Shown here: positions 28,587 through 36,039 of the stretch, one piece after another
Numbering within the stretch: position 1 is the stretch's first letter
Layout of the letters: every line of letters begins with the position of its first letter
Source of the DNA: an uncultured Thiothrix sp.
GTDB taxonomy: Bacteria; Pseudomonadota; Gammaproteobacteria; Poriferisulfidales; GCA-002705445
Length of the DNA stretch: 49,223 nt
Assembly (NCBI GenBank): GCA_902595225.1
Contig: CACJPG010000007.1
Location: forward strand, 1-49,223
Direction of reading: 5' to 3'
Position numbers and translations under genes: made by a program
The notes under the pieces: model-generated
Databases searched by the model: none
What the model was told of the DNA's origin: nothing
The model's input: only the letters and a program-made list of their open reading frames with translations

Positions 28587-29976
28587 ATTAAAAAAAACAG
28601 TAATGTTTAATGTTAAAAGAATTCATTTTATTGGTATTGGCGGCAGCGGTATGTCAGGAATAGCTTCAATTCTATGTGATCTTGGCTATGAAGTCTCAGG
28701 TTCGGATATTAATTCTTCACCAACTACAGAATCATTAACACAAAAAAAAATAAAAATTTATATAGGGCACAATAAGGATAATATACTTTCAAAGGATGTT
28801 GTTGTTGTCTCAAGTGCAATAGATAAAAAAAATGTAGAATTGTCATATGCAAAACAACTAAATATACCAATAATAAAAAGAGCAGAAATGCTAGCTGAAC
28901 TAATGAGATTTAGTTTTGGTATTGCAATAGCCGGTACTCATGGAAAAACAACAACAACTTCAATACTCTCACATATATTAAATGAAGCTGGTTATGATCC
29001 TACCTATATCATTGGTGGAAAAATAATAGATTCAAGTAATGCTAAACTTGGAAAAAGTGAGTATCTCATTGCAGAAGCAGACGAAAGTGACGCATCCTTC
29101 TTACATCTTCAGCCTCTAATGTCTGTTATTACGAACATCGATAAAGATCATTTAGAAAATCATAAAAATAGTTTCGATGTTTTGAAAAAAAACTTTAAAG
29201 AATTTGTGAACAATTTACCCTTCTATGGATTATGTATACTTAATATATCCGACATTAATACAAATTCTATAATTAATAAAATATCTAGACCTATAAAAAC
29301 TTTTGGATTTGACGAGAATGCAGATTATAGAGTAATTTCTAAAAATCTTGATAGCATACCTGTAATTTTTGATTACAAGGAAAATGATAAGGTGTATGAA
29401 ATGCAAATTAATCTTCCTGGCGAACATAATATATTAAATTGTTTAGCAGCATTAGCTGTTTCAAGGGAGTTATCCGTTCCTATAAAAGATATCCAAAAAT
29501 CACTCAAAAGCTTTCCAGGAATTAAAAGAAGGTATGAAATAATTGGTGAATTCAGAATCAAAAATAAGAAATTTACATGGATAGATGATTACGGTCATCA
29601 CCCAACAGAAATCAAAGAGGTTTTAAGGTCTGTAAAGCAAGTCTGGAAAGATAAAAACATAACCATGATATTCCAGCCGCATAGATATTCTAGAACAGAA
29701 GAGCATTTTAATTACTTTATAGATGTTTTAAAAGGAGTGGATAATCTTATTTTAATGGACATTTATTCTGCAAATGAAAAGCGAATAGAAAATATTTCTT
29801 CATCAGTCATGGCAGATCAAATTAAGAAATATAATAATAATGTTTCTTTAATAAACGACCATCAAGAAATTGAAAAATTCATACAAAAGAATATAGTGAA
29901 TGATGGTATTTTGCTAACTATGGGTGCTGGGGATATTTCAAAATTTATAAATTCCTATAAAAAAAGCTTAATTTAA
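28576..29976 (+). CDS. murC: UDP-MurNAc:L-alanine ligase MurC
   Basis: Adds the first amino acid to UDP-MurNAc. It has 466 residues with the N-terminal 'HFIGIGGSGMSGIA', the ATP loop 'IAGTHGKTTTTSILSHIL', 'AEADESDASFL', 'NIDKDHLENH' and the C-terminal 'WIDDYGHHPTEIKEVL' with 'FQPHRYSRT'. It begins inside the murG 3' end, with murB 7 bp downstream. Confidence 0.96.
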   Translation: MKNELKKTVMFNVKRIHFIGIGGSGMSGIASILCDLGYEVSGSDINSSPTTESLTQKKIKIYIGHNKDNILSKDVVVVSSAIDKKNVELSYAKQLNIPIIKRAEMLAELMRFSFGIAIAGTHGKTTTTSILSHILNEAGYDPTYIIGGKIIDSSNAKLGKSEYLIAEADESDASFLHLQPLMSVITNIDKDHLENHKNSFDVLKKNFKEFVNNLPFYGLCILNISDINTNSIINKISRPIKTFGFDENADYRVISKNLDSIPVIFDYKENDKVYEMQINLPGEHNILNCLAALAVSRELSVPIKDIQKSLKSFPGIKRRYEIIGEFRIKNKKFTWIDDYGHHPTEIKEVLRSVKQVWKDKNITMIFQPHRYSRTEEHFNYFIDVLKGVDNLILMDIYSANEKRIENISSSVMADQIKKYNNNVSLINDHQEIEKFIQKNIVNDGILLTMGAGDISKFINSYKKSLI

Positions 29977-29983
29977 ATATAAA

Positions 29984-30880
29984 ATGAACTTTGAACATAT
30001 AAAGAAAAATATTAGAGGTAAGATTAGGGAAAATGTATCACTCAAAAACTATAATACATGGAAAGTAGGGGGGGAAGCAGAATATTTTTTTGAGCCATAT
30101 GATTTAAATGATCTTAAGTTCTTTCTAGCTAATTTTCAAAAAACAAATATTACTTTTTTAGGGAATGGGAGTAATGTACTCATAAGAGATGGTGGAATAC
30201 AGGGTTGCGTTATTTGTCTAAAAAACACTCTTAAAGATTATGAGGTCTTAAAAGATGGTGAAATATCTTTTGAAGCAGGATTTTCTTGCATGAAAATAGC
30301 TCAAATTACAGCGAGAAACAACCTTAGTGGGCTTGAATTTTTATGTGGGGTTCCCGGCTCATTAGGTGGTGCGCTGGCAATGAATGCAGGATGTTATGGA
30401 GGTAATGTATGGGAGAAAGTTACGAAAGTTGTTTTAATTAATGAACAAGGCATATTAAGAGAAAGGAATAAGAAAGAATTTAAAATTGGATATAGAAATG
30501 TTGAATTAGAAAAGGGTAGTTTTTTTGTAAAAGCAATTTTTAAATTGGACCAAAATTTACTTAATAATTCTCAGGAGATTATAAAAAATTTTTTGGAAGA
30601 CAGAAGGAAAAAACAGCCAACTGGATTACCAAGCTGTGGATCGGTATTTAAAAACCCAGATCATCATCACGCTGCGAATCTAATTGACTCATTAGGTTTG
30701 AAGGGATTTAAAATTGGTGGAGCTCATATATCAACAAAACATGCTAACTTTATAATTTCAGATAAAAGCGCATCGTCTAATGATATAGAAAAGCTCATTG
30801 AATATATACAAAAAAAAGTTTATGAAGAAAAAAATATTTTTTTAGAAACAGAAGTAAAATTTGTTGGAAATAATATATGA
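29984..30880 (+). CDS. murB: UDP-N-acetylenolpyruvoylglucosamine reductase MurB (type II)
   Basis: The FAD/NADPH enzyme that reduces the enolpyruvyl group made by MurA. It has 298 residues. Seen are 'NTWKVGGEAEYFFEP', the FAD loop 'LGNGSNVLIRDGGIQG', 'GVPGSLGGALAMNAGCYGG' and the catalytic-serine region 'PSCGSVFKNPDHHHAANLID'. The short length and the GSVFKNP form are of type II MurB, unlike the longer type I of E. coli. It overlaps ddl by 4 bp. Confidence 0.95.
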   Translation: MNFEHIKKNIRGKIRENVSLKNYNTWKVGGEAEYFFEPYDLNDLKFFLANFQKTNITFLGNGSNVLIRDGGIQGCVICLKNTLKDYEVLKDGEISFEAGFSCMKIAQITARNNLSGLEFLCGVPGSLGGALAMNAGCYGGNVWEKVTKVVLINEQGILRERNKKEFKIGYRNVELEKGSFFVKAIFKLDQNLLNNSQEIIKNFLEDRRKKQPTGLPSCGSVFKNPDHHHAANLIDSLGLKGFKIGGAHISTKHANFIISDKSASSNDIEKLIEYIQKKVYEEKNIFLETEVKFVGNNI

Positions 30881-31782
30881 TGAAAAAATACGGAAAAGTT
30901 TTGGTTCTTATGGGTGGTTGGTCAAATGAGAGAGAGATATCCCTTGTGTCAGGAAGCTATGTATATGATTCTTTAATAAAATCAGGGGTTAACACTATAA
31001 AACTTGATTTAACAAAAAATAATTTAAATGAAATAGAAAATATCAGCCCTGACAGAGTATTCATTATTTTACATGGAAAAGGAGGGGAGGATGGCGAAAT
31101 ACAAAAATATTTAGACTCCTTAAATATTCCTTATACCGGAAGTAATAGTGAATCTTCAAAATTATGTATGAATAAAAGAAGTACAAAAGAAATATTATTA
31201 TCTAATGATATTTTAACACCAAATTATGAAAAGATTTCAGAAATGGAAATATCATCAATAAAAAAAAGATTTCAATATCCATTTATAGTTAAGCCTTCTG
31301 CTGAAGGTTCAAGTATTGGTGTTTATATTGTTGAAAATGATGGGGATTTAGAAAGAGCTATATCCGCCAACGAAAAAATAAGTTCAGATTTTATAGCTGA
31401 AGATTATATTGAAGGGCTGGAATATACAGTAGGAATCCTAGGTGATAGTGCATTACCAGTTATAAAGCTTTTGCCTCCAGGGAAATTCTATGATTTTAAC
31501 GCTAAGTATGAATCAGATAAGATGCAGTACATTTGTCCTTCACAACTCGATGATTCTATGGAATATGAATTAAAAAAGATTTCACTTAATTGCTTTAAGG
31601 CCTGTGGATGCAAAGGTTGGGGAAGAGTTGATATTATTATTGATGAAAAGGGAAATCCTTGGGTGATTGAGTTGAATACCGTACCTGGCATGACTTCTCA
31701 CAGTTTAGTACCGCTTGCAGCCAAACAAAGAGATATAGATTTTGAAAATTTGGTATTAAAGATTCTAGATTCGTCATTATAA
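30877..31782 (+). CDS. ddl: D-alanine:D-alanine ligase
   Basis: An ATP-grasp enzyme making the D-Ala-D-Ala dipeptide used by MurF. It has 301 residues, of DdlB size. Motifs are 'VLMGGWSNEREISLVSG', 'LHGKGGEDGEIQ', 'PYTGS', 'VKPSAEGSSIGV' and 'VIELNTVPGMTSHSL'. The family usually reads GGxSxER; Trp in the variable position is tolerated. A second in-frame ATG one codon later is possible. ftsQ follows after 5 bp. Confidence 0.95.
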   Translation: MMKKYGKVLVLMGGWSNEREISLVSGSYVYDSLIKSGVNTIKLDLTKNNLNEIENISPDRVFIILHGKGGEDGEIQKYLDSLNIPYTGSNSESSKLCMNKRSTKEILLSNDILTPNYEKISEMEISSIKKRFQYPFIVKPSAEGSSIGVYIVENDGDLERAISANEKISSDFIAEDYIEGLEYTVGILGDSALPVIKLLPPGKFYDFNAKYESDKMQYICPSQLDDSMEYELKKISLNCFKACGCKGWGRVDIIIDEKGNPWVIELNTVPGMTSHSLVPLAAKQRDIDFENLVLKILDSSL

Positions 31783-31787
31783 AAATT

Positions 31788-32468
31788 ATGATTTTGAAAA
31801 AAAAATATATTATAACTTTCATTACACTGTTAATAATATCAATAATAATAAAAACTAATAATAGCGAAAACCTCTATTTCCCTATAAAAAACGTAACATC
31901 TTCAGAATTAATAAATGTTAATAAAGATGATATATCTGAAGCTGTAAAATACCTCTATTCCAAATCTTTTTTTGATATTGATTTAAATTATTTAAAAAAC
32001 AAACTAGAAAAAATTGAATGGGTCAGGAAAATCAATGTAAGAAGATCATATCCAAATGAAATTATAATAGATATCGAGGAACACACTCCAATTCTGATAT
32101 GGAACAATAAAATGTATATTAACACATATGGTGAAAAATTTAATGTAAGTAAAATTGATAAAAATATTCCTATACTGATTTCAGATGAATCAAGAATCAA
32201 CGAAGTATTTACTTATTTTGAGTTATTCAACGATAAACTTAGTTCAAGAAAACTGGATTTCAAAATAACTAAAATTGTAGAAAATGAAATTAGATCACTT
32301 ACAATTAGCTTATCATCAGGAATCAATATTCAATTAGGCTCAAAAGATGTCAATCACAAGATAACCCTTTTCTTTGAAATTTATAAATCACTTAATACTA
32401 GAGATTTGGATAAAATAAGGTATATTGACATGAGATATTCAAATGGTTTTTCGGTGGGCTGGAATTAA
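31788..32468 (+). CDS. ftsQ: Cell division protein FtsQ
   Basis: A bitopic inner-membrane protein with a POTRA domain that scaffolds FtsB/FtsL in the divisome. It has 226 residues, a membrane helix at about 5-22, and a POTRA-like stretch with 'LEKIEWVRKINVRRSYPNEI' in pattern (EWV..V.V.R.YPN near residue 76-88). The final part 'KIRYIDMRYSNGFSVGW' is the usual FtsQ end. Its place between ddl and ftsA supports the call. Confidence 0.92.
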   Translation: MILKKKYIITFITLLIISIIIKTNNSENLYFPIKNVTSSELINVNKDDISEAVKYLYSKSFFDIDLNYLKNKLEKIEWVRKINVRRSYPNEIIIDIEEHTPILIWNNKMYINTYGEKFNVSKIDKNIPILISDESRINEVFTYFELFNDKLSSRKLDFKITKIVENEIRSLTISLSSGINIQLGSKDVNHKITLFFEIYKSLNTRDLDKIRYIDMRYSNGFSVGWN

Positions 32469-32472
32469 GCAA

Positions 32473-33699
32473 ATGGCAAAAAATAATAAAAATTTGATTG
32501 TTGGTTTAGATATTGGAACGTCTTCGGTTAAGACGATTATTGCCTCAATTAATGAGGATAATGAAATAGATTTTTTAGGCAAAGGTAGCGCAAAATCTCT
32601 TGGAATGAAAAGAGGAATGGTTGTAGACATTCACTCAACAGTTCAATCAATAAAAAAATCAGTTGAGGAGGCTGAATTAATTGCAGAAGAGGAAATAAAA
32701 TCAGTATACGCTTCTATTTCAGGTAACCATATTCAAAGTTACGACGCAAATGGTCGTGCAGCCATTTCAGATAACAAAGAAGTCACGCAGGATGATCTGA
32801 GTTCTGTTGAAGAATCTGCAAAAGCAATAACTTTATCAAATGATCAAGAAATTATACATGTTCTTCCAAAGGATTACGAAATAGATGGACAAGACGGCAT
32901 TAAAGTCCCTTTAGGAATGTCTGGTATTGCTATTGATGGTAGATATCATCTTGTCACTGGCGCAAAAAATGCAAGAGACAATATTGAGAAGTGTATAAAA
33001 AAATGTTTTATTAAGCCAGACGGAATTGTTTTGGAGCAATTGGCTTCAAGTATTTCTGTTTTAACTGACGATGAAAGAGACTTAGGAGTTTGTCTTGTTG
33101 ATATTGGAGGTGGAACTACAGATATTGCTGTTTATAATAACGGATCAATTGAATATACATCATCAGTTTCTCTAGGTGGAGACCAAGTAACAAATGATTT
33201 AGCGCAAGCTTTGAAAACTTCTACAAACAATGCTGAGGAATTAAAAATTAGATATGGCTGTGTTACATCTGTATTTGAAAATGATGATGTTATAGAAGTG
33301 CCTGGTGTAGGCGATAGACCAGCAAGGTCAGTAAGAAAAAAAACTATCGACCAGGTAATGAGTGATCGATACCAAGAAATATTTACTTTTGTAAAAGAAA
33401 AAATACAACAAAGTGGATTTGAAGATAGAATCCCTGCAGGAATAGTTTTAACAGGGGGGAGTTCAAAAACCGAAGGTATTGAGGATTTAGCAGAAGAGGT
33501 TTTTCATGCACAAGTCCGTGTTGGAATACCTGAGCATATTTATGGTGGCTCTGAAGACATTATTAAGAATCCAGAATACGCTACATGTGTAGGGCTTTTA
33601 ATATATGCAAAAGAAAAGGAAAGCACTAAATTTGTGCAATCAGACAACGATTTTCAGTCCTCAATAAAGAAATTACTAAAAAAAATTTTTTACGAGTAG
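32473..33699 (+). CDS. ftsA: Cell division protein FtsA
   Basis: An actin-like ATPase that tethers FtsZ to the membrane. It has 408 residues from the ATG at 32473, where 'KNLIVGLDIGTSSVKTII' follows within 6 residues as in relatives; an in-frame ATG at 32443 lies inside ftsQ. The 1C domain region 'GRAAISDNKEVTQDD', the phosphate loop 'VCLVDIGGGTTDIAVY' and the C-terminal amphipathic end 'SIKKLLKKIFYE' (membrane targeting) are present. The gene is followed by a 119-bp noncoding stretch and then lpxC; ftsZ is not here. Confidence 0.95.
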   Translation: MAKNNKNLIVGLDIGTSSVKTIIASINEDNEIDFLGKGSAKSLGMKRGMVVDIHSTVQSIKKSVEEAELIAEEEIKSVYASISGNHIQSYDANGRAAISDNKEVTQDDLSSVEESAKAITLSNDQEIIHVLPKDYEIDGQDGIKVPLGMSGIAIDGRYHLVTGAKNARDNIEKCIKKCFIKPDGIVLEQLASSISVLTDDERDLGVCLVDIGGGTTDIAVYNNGSIEYTSSVSLGGDQVTNDLAQALKTSTNNAEELKIRYGCVTSVFENDDVIEVPGVGDRPARSVRKKTIDQVMSDRYQEIFTFVKEKIQQSGFEDRIPAGIVLTGGSSKTEGIEDLAEEVFHAQVRVGIPEHIYGGSEDIIKNPEYATCVGLLIYAKEKESTKFVQSDNDFQSSIKKLLKKIFYE

Positions 33700-33745
33700 A
33701 AAATATCGAATAAAAACAATAAGAAAGAAAATATGGCATATATAT

Positions 33746-33766
33746 TGCACAGTCATAATATGTGCA
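33746..33766. promoter_or_regulatory. Perfect inverted repeat TGCACA-N9-TGTGCA upstream of lpxC
   Basis: Six-base arms TGCACA (33746-33751) and TGTGCA (33761-33766) flank a 9-nt AT-rich spacer in the gap between ftsA and lpxC. A TATAAT box lies just downstream (33785-33790), 29 bp before the lpxC ATG, so the palindrome could be an operator for a dimeric regulator. No regulator is identified. The remaining sequence of this 119-bp gap shows nothing coding. Confidence 0.4.
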
Positions 33767-33784
33767 TAATTAATTCATTTTGGA

Positions 33785-33790
33785 TATAAT
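33785..33790 (+). promoter_or_regulatory. Candidate -10 box (TATAAT) for lpxC
   Basis: A perfect TATAAT 29 bp before the lpxC ATG. The -35 region at the normal spacing (GTGCAT, overlapping the right arm of the inverted repeat) is a poor match, which would fit activator dependence, but that is speculative. Confidence 0.4.
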
Positions 33791-33818
33791 ACTGAATTCT
33801 ATATGTTGATAAAATAAA

Positions 33819-34742
33819 ATGATTAATCAAAGAACAATAAAAAACACAATAAAAGCCACTGGAATTGGCCTACATACAGGAAAAAAAATAACATTAACCT
33901 TGATACCTGCTCCTGCGGGAACTGGAATTACATTCACAAGGACAGATGTTGATCCTTCAGTTGAAATTAAAGCCTGTCCAGAAAACGTCGGTGATACAAC
34001 TTTATCTACCACTTTAATTGCTAGTAATGTAAAAGTTTCAACCGTTGAACATCTTTTGTCAGCTATTGCAGGATTAGGGATCGATAACCTTTTTGTCCAT
34101 CTTGATGGGCCAGAAGTACCAATTATGGATGGTAGCGCTGGACCGTTTGTTTTTCTATTACAATCTGCAGGTATAGAAGAACAAAACAAATCAAAAAAAT
34201 TTATTAGAATTTTAAAACCTATAGAAGTAAAGGATGAAGAAACAGGAAAATGGGTTAAATTTGCTCCTTTTGAGGGTTTTAAAGTAGCTTTTACAATAGG
34301 ATTTGATCATCCGGTTTTTAATGATAAAACCCACAGTGCAGTTTTAGATTTTTCAACAGTGTCTTTTGTGAAAGAAGTTAGTAGAGCAAGAACTTTTGGC
34401 TTTATGAGGGACGTCGAATTACTGAGGTCAAAAAACCTTGCATTAGGAGGAAGTTTAGATAACGCTGTTGTTGTAGATGATCATCGAGTTTTAAATGAAG
34501 ATGGTTTAAGATATGAAGACGAGTTTGTAAAACATAAAATCCTAGATGCAGTTGGAGATCTCTACCTACTAGGCAAAAGTCTAATTGGCTCTTTTGAAGG
34601 GTATAAGTCTGGACATGACCTAAATAATAAGTTACTCAGAAAATTATTATTAAATACCGACGCTTGGGAAGAAGTAGGTTATAAATCAACTAAAGAGCTG
34701 CCTATAAATTATATGGATGCATATAGATACGTAGACAATTAA
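33819..34742 (+). CDS. lpxC: UDP-3-O-acyl-N-acetylglucosamine deacetylase LpxC
   Basis: The zinc enzyme at the committed step of lipid A synthesis, confirming a Gram-negative outer membrane with LPS. It has 307 residues. Seen are the N-terminal '[19 protein letters not shown]' pattern, the zinc site '[17 protein letters not shown]' (first His), 'DGSAGPFV', 'ARTFGF' and '[15 protein letters not shown]' (second His and Asp). Its stop overlaps the convergent dciA stop by 4 nt. Confidence 0.97.
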   Translation: MINQRTIKNTIKATGIGLHTGKKITLTLIPAPAGTGITFTRTDVDPSVEIKACPENVGDTTLSTTLIASNVKVSTVEHLLSAIAGLGIDNLFVHLDGPEVPIMDGSAGPFVFLLQSAGIEEQNKSKKFIRILKPIEVKDEETGKWVKFAPFEGFKVAFTIGFDHPVFNDKTHSAVLDFSTVSFVKEVSRARTFGFMRDVELLRSKNLALGGSLDNAVVVDDHRVLNEDGLRYEDEFVKHKILDAVGDLYLLGKSLIGSFEGYKSGHDLNNKLLRKLLLNTDAWEEVGYKSTKELPINYMDAYRYVDN

Positions 34743-35026
34743 ACTGTTGGATTTTGTATTATCTTAAGTTTAATTTTATAAATCTTCTTCTTAATAAATC
34801 TATTAAATTCTGAATTGATATCCTTTATTATATCTCTTTGAAAATTTCTAAGCACACTTAAACTTGAGCTATCTGTAGACCCAAGGGTTAAAACCCCATC
34901 TTCTAAATTGCACGCGTAGCAAATTGATTCAGATGAGGAATATTTATTTAAGTATTCGGTCATCATCTGAAGTACTTTAGCTTTCTCTAATATACGAATA
35001 TCAATGTGGCTATCAAGTTTTTTCAT
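34739..35026 (-). CDS. dciA: DciA-like DUF721 protein
   Basis: A 95-residue protein in the position (between lpxC and the M23 peptidase/secA) where gammaproteobacteria often carry DUF721/DciA. The region '[29 protein letters not shown]' (seen as '[20 protein letters not shown]') and '[13 protein letters not shown]' follow the DUF721 pattern of a short beta-strand unit and a following helix. DciA loads or recruits the replicative helicase DnaB in bacteria lacking DnaC. The start is put at the ATG at 35026; an upstream ATG at 35095 would add a non-conserved hydrophobic segment and overlap the divergent gene. Sequence similarity is weak; context carries part of the call. Confidence 0.65.
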   Translation of the reverse strand: MKKLDSHIDIRILEKAKVLQMMTEYLNKYSSSESICYACNLEDGVLTLGSTDSSSLSVLRNFQRDIIKDINSEFNRFIKKKIYKIKLKIIQNPTV

Positions 35027-35089
35027 GTATATAATATAATTTAAATATTTTATCTGTATAATATCAATCTTTATAAAAATAAAAGTAAA

Positions 35090-36022
35090 ATGCAAATAGT
35101 AGTTTTCAAATCTGGGAAAAATAGGTCATCTTCATATAAATTAAACGGATATCTTTTTATTTTTATTTTAGCCTCATTGGTTATTTTCGCTAGCTTTCTC
35201 TTTAGTTCTGCAACTTTCTTTTACGGATATAAGAAAGGATATTCGGAATTGAATGAGGATAGAATCCAAGATATTCAAAGATATCAATACGAAATTAAAC
35301 TAATTAAAGAGGAAAATAAGGCTAAAATGGAATTTTTTAATCAAAAATTAATTGGAATTTCGTCACAAATTCAAACTTTAAACTCCTTAGGCAATAAAAT
35401 ATCAAATATTGCGAAATTAGACAAAAAAGATTTTTCTTTTAAAAATCCTAAGCATGTTGGTGGAACTAATAAAATAAATATAGAATTTGAATACGATTCT
35501 GCTTTCGAAAAATATCTTGACGAAATGGCAAATAATCTCAATAAAAAAGAGCAAGACTTGAATTATATAAATAAAATTATCAGAAATATGGAAATGAAAG
35601 AGCAATTCTACCCCTCAGGCTTACCATCAAAGAAAGGATATCTCTCTTCTGACTATGGAGAAAGAATTCATCCATTTTTTAAAGAGAAACATTTTCATAA
35701 AGGTGTCGATATAGCCCACAAGACTGAGACAGATATAAGATCACTTGCGGCTGGAGAAGTAACATTTTCAGGAAAAAAATACGGTTATGGTAACCTAGTT
35801 GAGATTTCCCACCTCAATGGATATGTCACAAGATATGCTCATAATAATAGAAACTTGGTAAAAAAAGGAGATCTAATAAAAAAAGGCCAGATAATTGCAA
35901 AAATGGGTTCAACTGGTCACTCTACAGGCCCTCATGTTCACCTTGAAGTTCTTAAAAATAAAAAGCATATAAACCCAAATAAATTTATTCATTACAGAAA
36001 CAAATTCTCTAATGACAATTAG
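35090..36022 (+). CDS. M23 family (LytM-type) peptidase, membrane-anchored
   Basis: A 310-residue protein with an N-terminal membrane helix (about 18-45), a coiled-coil-prone region (about 50-180) and a C-terminal M23 domain. Zinc-ligand motifs are complete: 'HKGVDIA' (HxxxD) and 'HVHLEVL' (HxH), so it may be an active endopeptidase rather than an EnvC-like activator. The topology resembles the M23 protein found upstream of secA in other gammaproteobacteria. Its role is cell-wall remodelling or activation of amidases; the exact cut bond cannot be deduced. It lies 17 bp before secA. Confidence 0.9.
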   Translation: MQIVVFKSGKNRSSSYKLNGYLFIFILASLVIFASFLFSSATFFYGYKKGYSELNEDRIQDIQRYQYEIKLIKEENKAKMEFFNQKLIGISSQIQTLNSLGNKISNIAKLDKKDFSFKNPKHVGGTNKINIEFEYDSAFEKYLDEMANNLNKKEQDLNYINKIIRNMEMKEQFYPSGLPSKKGYLSSDYGERIHPFFKEKHFHKGVDIAHKTETDIRSLAAGEVTFSGKKYGYGNLVEISHLNGYVTRYAHNNRNLVKKGDLIKKGQIIAKMGSTGHSTGPHVHLEVLKNKKHINPNKFIHYRNKFSNDN

Positions 36023-36039
36023 TTCGTAAAGGATTTTCT

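Noticed and set aside
33700-33818. Loss of ftsZ from the genome, suggested by ftsA running directly to lpxC
   Set aside because: A complete ftsZ with all motifs is present at 19558-20883.
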